The notes under the pieces are model-generated. The model made no database searches and was not told the origin of the DNA. It was given only the letters and a program-made list of their open reading frames with translations. The position numbers and the translations under genes are program-made. 64,000 nucleotides of DNA from JAAYXS01 sp964550375 (GTDB taxonomy: Bacteria; Planctomycetota; Phycisphaerae; UBA1845; Fen-1342). The stretch lies in contig CAZJYX010000002.1 of the NCBI GenBank assembly GCA_964550375.1, forward strand, positions 173,552 to 237,551. The letters run 5' to 3'. Positions 8,277 through 16,963 of the stretch are shown here, one piece after another (position 1 is the first letter of the stretch; each line of letters starts with the position of its first letter).

Positions 8277-11276
8277 CTATGGTCGGATGCCGGTGCTGGT
8301 GCCCAGGCGGGTGTAGCGGCGCGAGCCGACGGTCCACTCGGGGACGCCCTCGGGCCAGACCGACAGCGAGACGGACAGGTCGTCGTCGATGCGGTCGTAT
8401 TCGACGCTGACCGCGACGTACCAGCGGGGCAGCTTGCGGACATAGGCCAGCGCGACCTCGCCGAAGTCGCCGCGATCGATGTCGAACCACATGCGCACGG
8501 ACGTGGTGTGCTTCTCGGTGAGCCTGTAGTTCCAGCCGCCGCCGACCAAGTCGAGGTCGATATCGCCGGCGTGCCGGTAGCCGAACACGTACGCCAGCCG
8601 GGGCGAACGCTCGACGGCGACGGCGACGTTGTGGCGATCGAGGTTCCAGTCGTTCAGATCGACGTTGAATTCGTACAGCAGGCTGGTCGTGTCGCTGAGG
8701 CGATAGATCAGGTCGCCGGCCGCGTAGTTGCGCGTGCGGCTGTTCTCCGGGCGCAGCGGGTTGACCCAGCCGTTGGATACCTCGTTTCGGCCGTGGGTGT
8801 CGCCGAAGAGGCCGGCTTCGAGATTCAAGGTCAGCAGATCGACCGTGCGGCGGTCGGTCTCGGCGCCGCGCTGGGTTTGCCAGGTCTGCCGCAGGGCGAA
8901 CAGGCAGCCGTAGAAGTCGTCGATGGTCTCGATGCCGTAGTCGAAGGGCGTGAAGCTTTCGCTGCGTGTGTTGCTGTGTGACCACCAGGCGACGAATTCC
9001 GGTTTGACGATGTGTCGCAGCCGGTGGATGTCGAGCAGTTCGGACTCGATGTCGTCGAACACGCGGCTGAAGACCGTGCTGCCGCGCAGGCCGTAGATGC
9101 CCATGCCGCGCCAGACGTGGCCGTCGCTGCCGGGCTGGCCGTCCCAATGGGAGGCGCGCCAGGTGGCGAACGGGACGATGTTCAGGGCGGCCAGCTTGAG
9201 CGGCAGCTCGACTTCCTGGCGCAGGTCGGTGCGGAAGGTCAGGTCGGTCGGGCCGGGCTCGCCGCGCAGCCAGCGGCGCAAGGGGTAACGATCGTCCGGG
9301 CGGTAGCGGACGCCGCCGACGCGCGACTCGTGGTACATGACCAGCGGTGAGAGGAAGGTATCGCCGATGCGGCGGTAGGCCAGCTCGGGCAGGTGCTCGG
9401 TCTGCGTGAGGGAATCTAGGAGCCGCCAGTTGGCCAGCAGGCTGATCGCGTCCACCTCGCGGGCGCGTTTCAGATAGACGAGTGTTTCCTGGTCCTTGCC
9501 CTCGTTGAACTCGGCGCGCTCATATTCCTCGAGGAAGTTCGGGTCGCTGATGTAGCTGGCCTCGAAGGTGACTTCCCAGTCGTCGGGCAAGTAGTGGCGG
9601 TGGCGCCACAGGGCCCGGCCGCGGTGCTTGCTGTCCGGCTCGCGCTCGTGGCGCCGCAGCACGCCGAGGTGGTCCTCACCCTCGTCGAAGATGTAGTAGT
9701 TGCGCAGCAGGCCGAAGTGGTCGTCGCGCTGATAGTCCACGTCGATGCCGGTGGCCGGACCGCGCTGCGACAAGTAGTCGAAACGGGCGGTGGCGTCATA
9801 GCCGGGTGGGGTTTCGACGCCGAGCAGGTTGAATAGGTGCCAGGAGGTTTCGATTTCGGCGCCGAACTGGCTGCTGTGGCCGGTGCGCAGCCGCCGCAGG
9901 CCGGTCTCGCTGGTCTCGAACGGGCCGCGGGCATAGGGCCACCAGAGGATCGGAAACGTCTCGACGTTGACGGTGGCGTTGTGCAGTTCGTACTGGCCGG
10001 CGACCTTGCCGGCCGGTTGGCCGCCGGCGTCGCGCGGCGTGAGGTCGCGCAGCCTGATGCGTTCGACGCCGACGTGGTAGTGCGGCGTGTGGAACTCGCT
10101 GGTGGTGATGCGGGCGTCCTCGGCGTAGTACTCGGTAGCGGAAAGCTGGCGGATCTCTGCGGCCCGGACATAAAGTGGGATGTTGCGTTCCGGGATGTCG
10201 GTGCGGAAGACGGCGTCGAGGATCAGGGCGCGGTCACGTTCGAAGTCATAGTACAGGCGGCTGGCGCGGACGAAGCTGGTGCCCAGCGACAGCAACACGT
10301 CGCCTTCGAGGTAAACGCCGCGGATACCAGCTTCCAGGGCGGGCAGACCGGTGGTCGAGTCGGCTGCGGCGGGCGTGGCCGCCGGCTGGGCGACGGGCGT
10401 GGGGCGGTCGGCATCCGCCGGCTCGTGCTGCTCGCCGGCGACCGCGGTGCCGAGCAGGCCGCGTGCGAAGCGCTCGCCGGGGAAGATAACCGCATTGTCG
10501 GCGTGGATTTCGAGCATGGCGCTGTCCGGGCCGCCGGCCCGGCCGAAGTAGACGCGCCGCTGGGCGGTGCGAGTTACGACGTAGACGGGCAGCCCGTCGG
10601 CTGTTTCCGCCGGTTCGACGTTGGGCAGGTTGTAGCGGATTACGGCCGGTGGCCGGTCCGCGCGGACGTCCGGAGCCACAACCCGGGGCTCGACCTCGGG
10701 CGGCGCGGCCGGCTCCGGCGCAAGCGGCAGGCCGGCTTCAATCGCGGCCCGGTCGTGTTGGGCCTGCTGGTAGAGGGCCGACTGCTCGTTCGACTCGGGC
10801 GAGTGGGCGTCATGACTCTTGGCGATGCGGCCATAGGTCCGCAGGTTGCTGACGAGCAAGACGCGGTCCGCCATGGTCGTTCCGCCGAACTCCTGCACTT
10901 GCGCGTCGCCGGAAAGATAGACCGTCAACTCGTAGTACTTGCGGAGGTCGGGCTCGGAGCGGCGGGGCGTGATCCAGAGGACGGCGTCGTTGGCCGACAG
11001 GTGCCGGCGGCCCATGGTCAGCGTGAAGCCGCCGGTGAACTGGACGACGAGAATTCCGTCGTCCTGGCGCCATTGGCGCGCGTAGCGGCCGGACATTTCG
11101 ACGTCCTGCTCGCTGATGTCCTGGGGTAGTAGTGGCTCTTCAATATCCAGTTGAGCACTTGCCGGCGTGGCCAGGAGGATTGCCGCGGACAGGAGCAGCA
11201 GGCGGGCGGCCGGTAGCCAAGCGGCAGGGCCGCGCGTATCGCAGTAGCACCATAAGCGTTGTAGACCTGACCGCAC
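8277..11276 (-). CDS. lptD: LPS-assembly outer-membrane protein LptD
   Basis: A 999-residue LptD/OstA protein. A signal peptide ends near ATPASA-QLDIEE (~40). The N-terminal part is OstA/LptA-like beta-jellyroll sequence (for example GGFTLTMGRRHLSANDAVLW, followed by a Pro/Ala-rich segment). The C-terminal ~600 residues are the LptD barrel (FPILWWPYARGPFETSETG, RHIVKPEFVAWW, LRQTWQTQRG). It inserts lipopolysaccharide into the outer leaflet, so the cell has a Gram-negative outer membrane. The start was taken at GTG with AGAGAG 6 bases upstream; a TTG one codon earlier is equally open. It is divergent from purF and convergent with the HDOD gene. Confidence 0.88.
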   Translation of the reverse strand: MRSGLQRLWCYCDTRGPAAWLPAARLLLLSAAILLATPASAQLDIEEPLLPQDISEQDVEMSGRYARQWRQDDGILVVQFTGGFTLTMGRRHLSANDAVLWITPRRSEPDLRKYYELTVYLSGDAQVQEFGGTTMADRVLLVSNLRTYGRIAKSHDAHSPESNEQSALYQQAQHDRAAIEAGLPLAPEPAAPPEVEPRVVAPDVRADRPPAVIRYNLPNVEPAETADGLPVYVVTRTAQRRVYFGRAGGPDSAMLEIHADNAVIFPGERFARGLLGTAVAGEQHEPADADRPTPVAQPAATPAAADSTTGLPALEAGIRGVYLEGDVLLSLGTSFVRASRLYYDFERDRALILDAVFRTDIPERNIPLYVRAAEIRQLSATEYYAEDARITTSEFHTPHYHVGVERIRLRDLTPRDAGGQPAGKVAGQYELHNATVNVETFPILWWPYARGPFETSETGLRRLRTGHSSQFGAEIETSWHLFNLLGVETPPGYDATARFDYLSQRGPATGIDVDYQRDDHFGLLRNYYIFDEGEDHLGVLRRHEREPDSKHRGRALWRHRHYLPDDWEVTFEASYISDPNFLEEYERAEFNEGKDQETLVYLKRAREVDAISLLANWRLLDSLTQTEHLPELAYRRIGDTFLSPLVMYHESRVGGVRYRPDDRYPLRRWLRGEPGPTDLTFRTDLRQEVELPLKLAALNIVPFATWRASHWDGQPGSDGHVWRGMGIYGLRGSTVFSRVFDDIESELLDIHRLRHIVKPEFVAWWSHSNTRSESFTPFDYGIETIDDFYGCLFALRQTWQTQRGAETDRRTVDLLTLNLEAGLFGDTHGRNEVSNGWVNPLRPENSRTRNYAAGDLIYRLSDTTSLLYEFNVDLNDWNLDRHNVAVAVERSPRLAYVFGYRHAGDIDLDLVGGGWNYRLTEKHTTSVRMWFDIDRGDFGEVALAYVRKLPRWYVAVSVEYDRIDDDLSVSLSVWPEGVPEWTVGSRRYTRLGTSTGIRP

Positions 11277-11379
11277 CAATTGCTCTCTGACGGAGTCGTG
11301 AATCTCGCTCGGCGGCCATTATCGGCCACCGGCGGCGTGGGTCAATGGGGTGGTACAGGGGTGGCCGAGGTTCGGGGCG

Positions 11380-11408
11380 TTGCGGTGCGGGGGTGGAGCC
11401 GCTATAGA
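11380..11408 (+). promoter_or_regulatory. Putative sigma-70 promoter of purF
   Basis: TTGCGG at 11380-11385 and TATAGA at 11403-11408 are separated by exactly 17 bases. The expected transcription start, about 7 bases after the -10 box, coincides with the ATG at 11415, and no Shine-Dalgarno sequence is visible. Confidence 0.45.
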
Positions 11409-11414
11409 TATTGA

Positions 11415-12863
11415 ATGCAGGCTGAAGTACGGCATTACTGCGGGCTGTTCGGAATTGCCGGGCACCCTGACGCGGCTCAACTGACCTACCTGGGGCTCTA
11501 CGCGCAACAACATCGTGGGCAGGAGTCGGCCGGCATCTGCGTGGCCGACGGGGAGCGCGTGCGGCGCGTGGCTGGTCTGGGACTGGTGACGGACGCCATC
11601 TGCCAGCGCGAGTTGCGTGAGGCCGCGGGCAAGCTGGCCATTGGTCACGTGCGCTATTCGACCACCGGTTCGTCCAGCGCCTCGAATACTCAGCCGCTGC
11701 TGGTTTCGTGCTCGATCGGCCAGGTGGCCATTTGTCACAACGGTAATCTCGTCAATGCGGCGGAGATTCGTCGCGTGCACGAGGAACACGGACACATTTT
11801 CACCTCGACCTCCGACACGGAGGTCATCCTGCACCTGCTGGCGGACAAGCAGTTTGTGGAGCAGCCGGACGCGTTGGCGGCGGTGTTGCGCTGTTTGCGC
11901 GGCTCATACTGCCTGTTGCTGGCCTATCCGGACCGCATCAAGGCGGTGCGTGATCCGTCCGGCAACCGGCCGCTGTGTCTGGGCCGGCTGGGCGACGCCT
12001 GGATTGTGGCCAGCGAGACCTGTGCTTTGGACATTGTTGACGCGGAATACGTGCGCGATGTCGAGCCCGGCGAGATCGTGACGCTGACGGTCAACGGGAT
12101 GGAGTCGCGCCGCTTTGTTGACCCGCAGGAGGCGCGGCCGGCCCACTGCATCTTCGAGCACGTCTACTTCGCGGATCCGTCCAGCCAGGTTTTCGGTGAG
12201 AATGTACACCAGGCCCGCAAGGAGATGGGGCGGGCGCTGGCGCGCGAGGCGCCGGCGGATGCTGACCTGGTTATTGCCGTGCCGAACTGCGCCCGCTGCG
12301 CGGCCATGGGTTTTCACGAGGAGTCGGGCCTGCCCATCGAGCGCGGCTTCACGACCAACCACTACGTCGGGCGCTCCTTCATCCAGCCCACTCAGTCCGT
12401 GCGCGACCTGACGGTGCGCATGAAGCTCAACCCGATTCGGGCCAGCGTGGCCGGCAAGCGCCTGGTGGTGGTGGAGGATTCGATCGTGCGCGGCACGACG
12501 ACGCGCGGCAAGATGGAGTCGCTGCGCAAGGCCGGGGCGCGCGAGATTCACCTGCGGGTTGCCAGCCCGCCGGTCAAGCACCCCTGCTACTACGGCATCG
12601 ACTTCCCTAGCAAGAAGGAGTTGATCGCCCACGGCCGCACGGTCGAGGAGATCCGCGCCTATCTGAACGTTGACTCGCTGGCGTATCTGTCACTGGAAGG
12701 CATGTTGGGGGCCATGCAGCAGGCCGGCAGTCGGTTTTGCCACGCCTGCTTTACCGGTGAGTATCCCATCCCCATAGATCCGACGTTTGAGAAGGACGTC
12801 TTCGAGCGGCGGCAACTGCGGTTCTTCGGCCTGAAGAACGGCGAGAACGGCGGCGCCAAGTAG
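11415..12863 (+). CDS. purF: Amidophosphoribosyltransferase
   Basis: Catalyses the first committed step of purine synthesis, PRPP plus glutamine to phosphoribosylamine. The class-II glutaminase nucleophile is Cys9 in HYCGLFGIAGH, preceded by a short propeptide as in Bacillus-type enzymes. The PRPP-binding loop is LVVVEDSIVRGTTTRG at ~350. The cysteines that bind the [4Fe-4S] cluster in the B. subtilis enzyme appear conserved (HCIFEHVYF, HPCYYGID, and the CHAC pair in FCHACFTGEYP). Length (482 aa) is normal. The promoter position suggests the transcript may start at or very near the ATG. Confidence 0.96.
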   Translation: MQAEVRHYCGLFGIAGHPDAAQLTYLGLYAQQHRGQESAGICVADGERVRRVAGLGLVTDAICQRELREAAGKLAIGHVRYSTTGSSSASNTQPLLVSCSIGQVAICHNGNLVNAAEIRRVHEEHGHIFTSTSDTEVILHLLADKQFVEQPDALAAVLRCLRGSYCLLLAYPDRIKAVRDPSGNRPLCLGRLGDAWIVASETCALDIVDAEYVRDVEPGEIVTLTVNGMESRRFVDPQEARPAHCIFEHVYFADPSSQVFGENVHQARKEMGRALAREAPADADLVIAVPNCARCAAMGFHEESGLPIERGFTTNHYVGRSFIQPTQSVRDLTVRMKLNPIRASVAGKRLVVVEDSIVRGTTTRGKMESLRKAGAREIHLRVASPPVKHPCYYGIDFPSKKELIAHGRTVEEIRAYLNVDSLAYLSLEGMLGAMQQAGSRFCHACFTGEYPIPIDPTFEKDVFERRQLRFFGLKNGENGGAK

Positions 12864-12981
12864 TCCGAGGCGGACGTCTGCGGTCGGGCGAGGCATTCCG
12901 GTGGCGGCCGGCGGCGGGTATCGTGCGCAGTGAGCCGCCGCCGCATGTGGCGGTGCGGCGTTCTGCCCCGGAGCGCGAGCC

Positions 12982-14268
12982 ATGCCGAAAACGAACGGGA
13001 CCACACGCCGACAGTTTCTTAAGGGCGCGGCCGCGGTGTTGGCGGCGCCGTATTTCGTGCCGGCTGCGGCCCTGGGCCGAGGGGGCCGGGCGGCGGCTGG
13101 TGAGCGCATCACGATCGGCATTATCGGCGTGGGCAACATGGGCATGGGGCACGTCGCCACGCTGCTGGAGCATCCGGATGTGCACATCCTGGCCGTCGCG
13201 GACGTCAAGCGCTGGCAGCGCGAGCAGGCCGCCGCGCGGATCGACGAGCACTACTCGGCCGCGGGCGGTGGGCGCGCGTCCGGCGGCTGTGCGGCATACA
13301 ACGAGTACGAGGCGGTGTTGGCGCGTGACGACATTGACGCCGTGCTCATTGCCGTGCCGGATCATTGGCATGCCATCATCGCGATTGCGGCCTGCCGGGC
13401 CGGCAAGGATGTGTACTGCGAGAAGCCGCTCTCGCTGACGATCCGCGAGGCGCGCGAGATGGTGGCGGCGGCGCGGCGGCACAACACGGTCTTCCAGACC
13501 GGCAGCCAGCAGCGCTCCAGCGACAACTTCCGCTATGCCTGCGAGTTGGTGCGCAGTGGGCGCATCGGTGAGGTCAAGGCGGTCCACGTGGGGATCGGGC
13601 AGCCGTCGGGCGAGGCATACCTGCCGCCGGAACCGGTTCCGGACGGGCTCGATTGGGAGCGTTGGCTTGGGCCGGCGGCGTGGCAGCCTTACAGCGCTGA
13701 GCGGTGCAGCGGCGATTACTCGGGCGGGTGGCGCTTGATTCGGGATTACTCGGGCGGCATGACGACGGACTGGGGGGCGCACCATTTCGATATCGCGCAG
13801 TGGGGTTTGGGCATGGATGGCAGCGGGCCGGTGGAGGTTCATCCGCCGAACGGTAGGGACTGCGAGACGCTCACGTTTCGCTATGCCAACGGAGTGCGGA
13901 TGAGTCGGGGCGGGGCCAATGGGGTGCTGTTCGTGGGCACGGAGGGTCGGGTCGAGGTCAACCGGGGGCATTTGGAGACTTGGCCGGAGTCGATTGGGCG
14001 GTCGCCGATCGGCCCGCAGGAGGTGCACCTGTACGAGAGTCCCGGCCACCATGCGGACTGGCTCAACTGCATCCGCAGTCGTCGGCGGCCTGTCTGCGAC
14101 GTGGCAATTGGCGCCAGCTCAGCGACGGTCTGTCACCTGGGCAACATCGCCTGCTGGCTGGGTCGGGCGCTGCGGTGGGATCCGGCGAAGGGTGAGATCA
14201 TTGGGGATGAGGCGGCGGCGCGTTGGCTGGACCGGCCCAAGCGGGCGCCGTGGCGCCTGCATCACTGA
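12982..14268 (+). CDS. Tat-exported Gfo/Idh/MocA family oxidoreductase
   Basis: A 428-residue NAD(P)-dependent dehydrogenase. The N-terminus carries a Tat signal (TRRQFLKGAAAVLAAPYF, twin Arg at 9-10). The Rossmann fold starts at ~44 with IGIIGVGNMGMGH (GxGxxG), followed by AVPDHWH and the family motif EKPLSLT at ~152. Members oxidise or epimerise sugars, often at C3. The next two genes are a HEAT lipoprotein (15 bases downstream) and a PA14-DUF1080 protein; DUF1080 enzymes act on 3-keto-glycosides, so a shared pathway of 3-oxidation and cleavage of extracellular or periplasmic glycosides is plausible. The substrate is unknown. Confidence 0.88.
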   Translation: MPKTNGTTRRQFLKGAAAVLAAPYFVPAAALGRGGRAAAGERITIGIIGVGNMGMGHVATLLEHPDVHILAVADVKRWQREQAAARIDEHYSAAGGGRASGGCAAYNEYEAVLARDDIDAVLIAVPDHWHAIIAIAACRAGKDVYCEKPLSLTIREAREMVAAARRHNTVFQTGSQQRSSDNFRYACELVRSGRIGEVKAVHVGIGQPSGEAYLPPEPVPDGLDWERWLGPAAWQPYSAERCSGDYSGGWRLIRDYSGGMTTDWGAHHFDIAQWGLGMDGSGPVEVHPPNGRDCETLTFRYANGVRMSRGGANGVLFVGTEGRVEVNRGHLETWPESIGRSPIGPQEVHLYESPGHHADWLNCIRSRRRPVCDVAIGASSATVCHLGNIACWLGRALRWDPAKGEIIGDEAAARWLDRPKRAPWRLHH

Positions 14269-14283
14269 GCGCGGAGTTTCGTC

Positions 14284-16905
14284 ATGAGCAGATTATGTGC
14301 GACGCTCGCCCTGATCGGGTCGCTGATGATGGTGGCCTGTGGCCCGCGTGCCGCGCCCCCGGCGCCGCCGCTGACGACCGAGCGGGAAGCGCCCGATCTG
14401 GTGACGATGTATGCGGGCCTGCTCGACGAATTGCTGCCGGGGATGGGTGCGGCGGAGGTGACGGACCGGGCGGCCGCGCAGCAGGAGTTTGAGCGGATTT
14501 GCTTGCAAGTCGGCATGCCGAGCGCGGTGGACAAGCGCGTGGCGCTGTGCCAGGCCATGTTGCCGCACCTGGGGCCGGGCACGGCCCGTCCGGCGCGCGT
14601 CTGGCTGTTGCGGCAGCTTGAGCGCATCGGCGGCGGGGAGTCGGTGACGCGGCTGGGTGAGTTGCTCCGCGACGACGACCCGGAGGTTCGGGAGCTGGCC
14701 CGCCGCGCGTTGCAGGGTAACTCGAGTCCGGCGGCGACGCTGGTGTTGTGCGAGGCTCTGCAGCAGGCGACGGATCCAGTTTGGCAGGTGGCGCTGCTCA
14801 ACGCTCTGGCCGACAGCGGTGAGCACGCGCTGAACTGTTGGCCGATTATTTGGTCACGGGCGGAAAGTGCCGATCCGGCCGTGCGGGCCGCGGTCATCGC
14901 ACTGCAGCCCGAATGGCCGACCGACGGCCGTACTGTAGATTGGGTGCAGCAGCGGGCGCGGAGTGCCGACCCGGCGGAGCAGGAGCAGGCGGTCGCGGCC
15001 TTGCTGCGGATTGCGGAGCAGCAGGTGGCGGCCGGCCAGACAGAGGCCGCGAGTCGGCTGTACATGGAGCTGTGTCAGAGCGCGTTGCCGGCGCGCCTGC
15101 AACTGGCGGCCCTGTGCGGGCTGGTCATGGCGGCACCGCAGTCGTCGGTGTCGCAGGTATCGTCCGTCGTGTGCGGCGGGCTGGATGCTTCCGTTCGCGC
15201 GAGTGCGGTGCGGCTGCTGGGGGAGATTCCGGGCCCGCGTGCGACGCGGGAGCTGGTACGCGTGCTGAGCGGCGTCTCGCCGGAACTGCAAGTGATCGTG
15301 CTGGACGTGCTGGCCGAGCGCGGCGACGCGCATGCCAAGCCGGCCGTGATCAAGGCGCTGGACAGCACTGACACCGCGGTGCGGGTGGCGGCGCTGGACG
15401 CGCTGCGGCAGCTTGGCGATGCCAGCGACATCGCGCGGCTGGCAACCGTGGCGGCCACGACCGGCGGCCGGGAGCAGGATGCCGCCCGGGCCGCGCTGGC
15501 GCGGCTGCGCGGCTTCGCGGTCGATCCGGCGCTTACTGCAGGGCTTGATCAGGAGGTGGACGAGGGCGTACGCGCTGAGCTCATTCGCAGTCTCGCGGCC
15601 CGGCGTTTCGCGCTGGCCGTGCCGAGGCTGCTGAGCGCAGCGCGCGATCCGAGCGCAACCGTGCGGGCGGCCAGCTTCGCGGCGCTGGGCGAACTGGTCG
15701 CCGAAACAGACCTGCCGAAGCTACTGGCGCTGCTGGTGGCCGAGCAGGAGGAAGACGCGGCGCAGGCGGCGGAGGATGCGGTGGTTGCGGTTTGCCAGCG
15801 CGATCACGAGCGCGAGCGGCGCGTCACGCCGGTCACGACCGCGTTGTCGCGCGCGGTTGGCGCTGCGGCCGTGCCGCTGATTCGCGTGCTGGGGCGGTTA
15901 CAGGGCACAACCGCCCTGACGGCAGTGAGCACGGCGCTCGATGCTCCTGAGGCCGTGGTGCGCGACGCGGCCGTGCGGGCGCTGGCGGCTTGGGATGATC
16001 CGGCGGCTCTGGATGAGTTGGCGCGATTGGCGCGCGACGCGGACGACGAGGCGCATTACGTGCTGGCGCTGCGCGGCTACGTGCGGCTTGTCCGCCAGGC
16101 GGCCGACCGTTCGCCGGAGCAGACGTTGGTGTTGCTGGAATCGGCCCGGTTGCTGGCGCGGCGCCTCGATGAGCAACGGCTCGTGCTGGGTGCCCTGGGG
16201 GAGATCGTCGACCTGGCCGCGCTGGACGCGATAATGTCGGATCACTGGGACGCGGAGCTGGCTCCGGAGGTCGGTGCTGCCGCAGTGAGCGTCGCGCGCG
16301 GCTTGGCCGGCCGTCACCCTGAGCGGGCCGGCGCCGTCCTGGAGGAATTGCGCGGGCAGGTCGAGGTTGTCGGCGCGGACGTTGCGGCCCAGGCGGCGGC
16401 CGCGTTGGTGCTGCTGGACGAGCGGCGGCACGACATCGGCGTCTGGCGCTGCGCCGGGCCGTTCTCGGTCGCCGGTCAGCGTTACGCGGACGTGTTCGAG
16501 ACGGCCTTTGCGCCGGAATCTGAGCCGGCTGGCGCGGATTGGCGGCTTCTGACAGCGTCCCGGCCGAACGATCCGTGGACGTTCGAGGTGGATCGGCGAA
16601 GCGCGTGCAGCAACTGCTGCATGTATGCTGAGACGGCGGTCTGGTCGGAGGCGACCCAGCCGGCGCGTCTGGCCGTGGGCAGCGACGACGGCGTCAAGGT
16701 CTGGCTGAACGGCACGCTGGTTCACAGCAACCCGGTCCAGCGCGGCTTAGTGCCCGGCGAGGATCTGGTTGACATTACGCTGCAACAGGGTTGGAACCGG
16801 CTGGTGTTGAAGGTTGTCAACGGCAGCGGTGGATGGGGTTTTTCGTGCGGCGTGCGGCCGGCGGGGGGGCGGGAGCTGGCGCCGCTCCGATTCGAGGTGC
16901 AATGA
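14284..16905 (+). CDS. HEAT-repeat lipoprotein
   Basis: An 873-residue lipoprotein. The signal peptide MSRLCATLALIGSLMMVACG has a lipobox ending at Cys19. Residues ~95-690 are a long run of HEAT repeats (for example DDPEVRELARRALQG, DTAVRVAALDALRQLGD, DPSATVRAASFAALGEL). The C-terminal ~160 residues form a separate beta-rich domain beginning IGVWRCAGPFSVAGQRY and ending with GSDDGVKVWLNGTLVHSN and GWNRLVLKVVNG, a PA14/carbohydrate-module-like pattern common in planctomycete surface proteins. It starts 15 bases after the oxidoreductase and probably belongs to the same operon. No catalytic motif is visible; a scaffold or binding role is inferred. Confidence 0.75.
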   Translation: MSRLCATLALIGSLMMVACGPRAAPPAPPLTTEREAPDLVTMYAGLLDELLPGMGAAEVTDRAAAQQEFERICLQVGMPSAVDKRVALCQAMLPHLGPGTARPARVWLLRQLERIGGGESVTRLGELLRDDDPEVRELARRALQGNSSPAATLVLCEALQQATDPVWQVALLNALADSGEHALNCWPIIWSRAESADPAVRAAVIALQPEWPTDGRTVDWVQQRARSADPAEQEQAVAALLRIAEQQVAAGQTEAASRLYMELCQSALPARLQLAALCGLVMAAPQSSVSQVSSVVCGGLDASVRASAVRLLGEIPGPRATRELVRVLSGVSPELQVIVLDVLAERGDAHAKPAVIKALDSTDTAVRVAALDALRQLGDASDIARLATVAATTGGREQDAARAALARLRGFAVDPALTAGLDQEVDEGVRAELIRSLAARRFALAVPRLLSAARDPSATVRAASFAALGELVAETDLPKLLALLVAEQEEDAAQAAEDAVVAVCQRDHERERRVTPVTTALSRAVGAAAVPLIRVLGRLQGTTALTAVSTALDAPEAVVRDAAVRALAAWDDPAALDELARLARDADDEAHYVLALRGYVRLVRQAADRSPEQTLVLLESARLLARRLDEQRLVLGALGEIVDLAALDAIMSDHWDAELAPEVGAAAVSVARGLAGRHPERAGAVLEELRGQVEVVGADVAAQAAAALVLLDERRHDIGVWRCAGPFSVAGQRYADVFETAFAPESEPAGADWRLLTASRPNDPWTFEVDRRSACSNCCMYAETAVWSEATQPARLAVGSDDGVKVWLNGTLVHSNPVQRGLVPGEDLVDITLQQGWNRLVLKVVNGSGGWGFSCGVRPAGGRELAPLRFEVQ

Positions 16906-16963
16906 GCCGGCGGACCGCCGACGTGAGCGACCCGGTCGGCCCGAACGTGCGGAGGTATTCAGC

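Noticed and set aside
8089..9147. Long minus-strand ORF rich in Arg/His/Pro inside lptD
   Set aside because: It is the shifted-frame shadow of lptD, with the composition of a GC-rich off-frame translation.
9837..11129. 430-codon plus-strand ORF opposite lptD
   Set aside because: Antisense shadow: no domain, no ribosome binding site, and lptD has full family motifs on the other strand.
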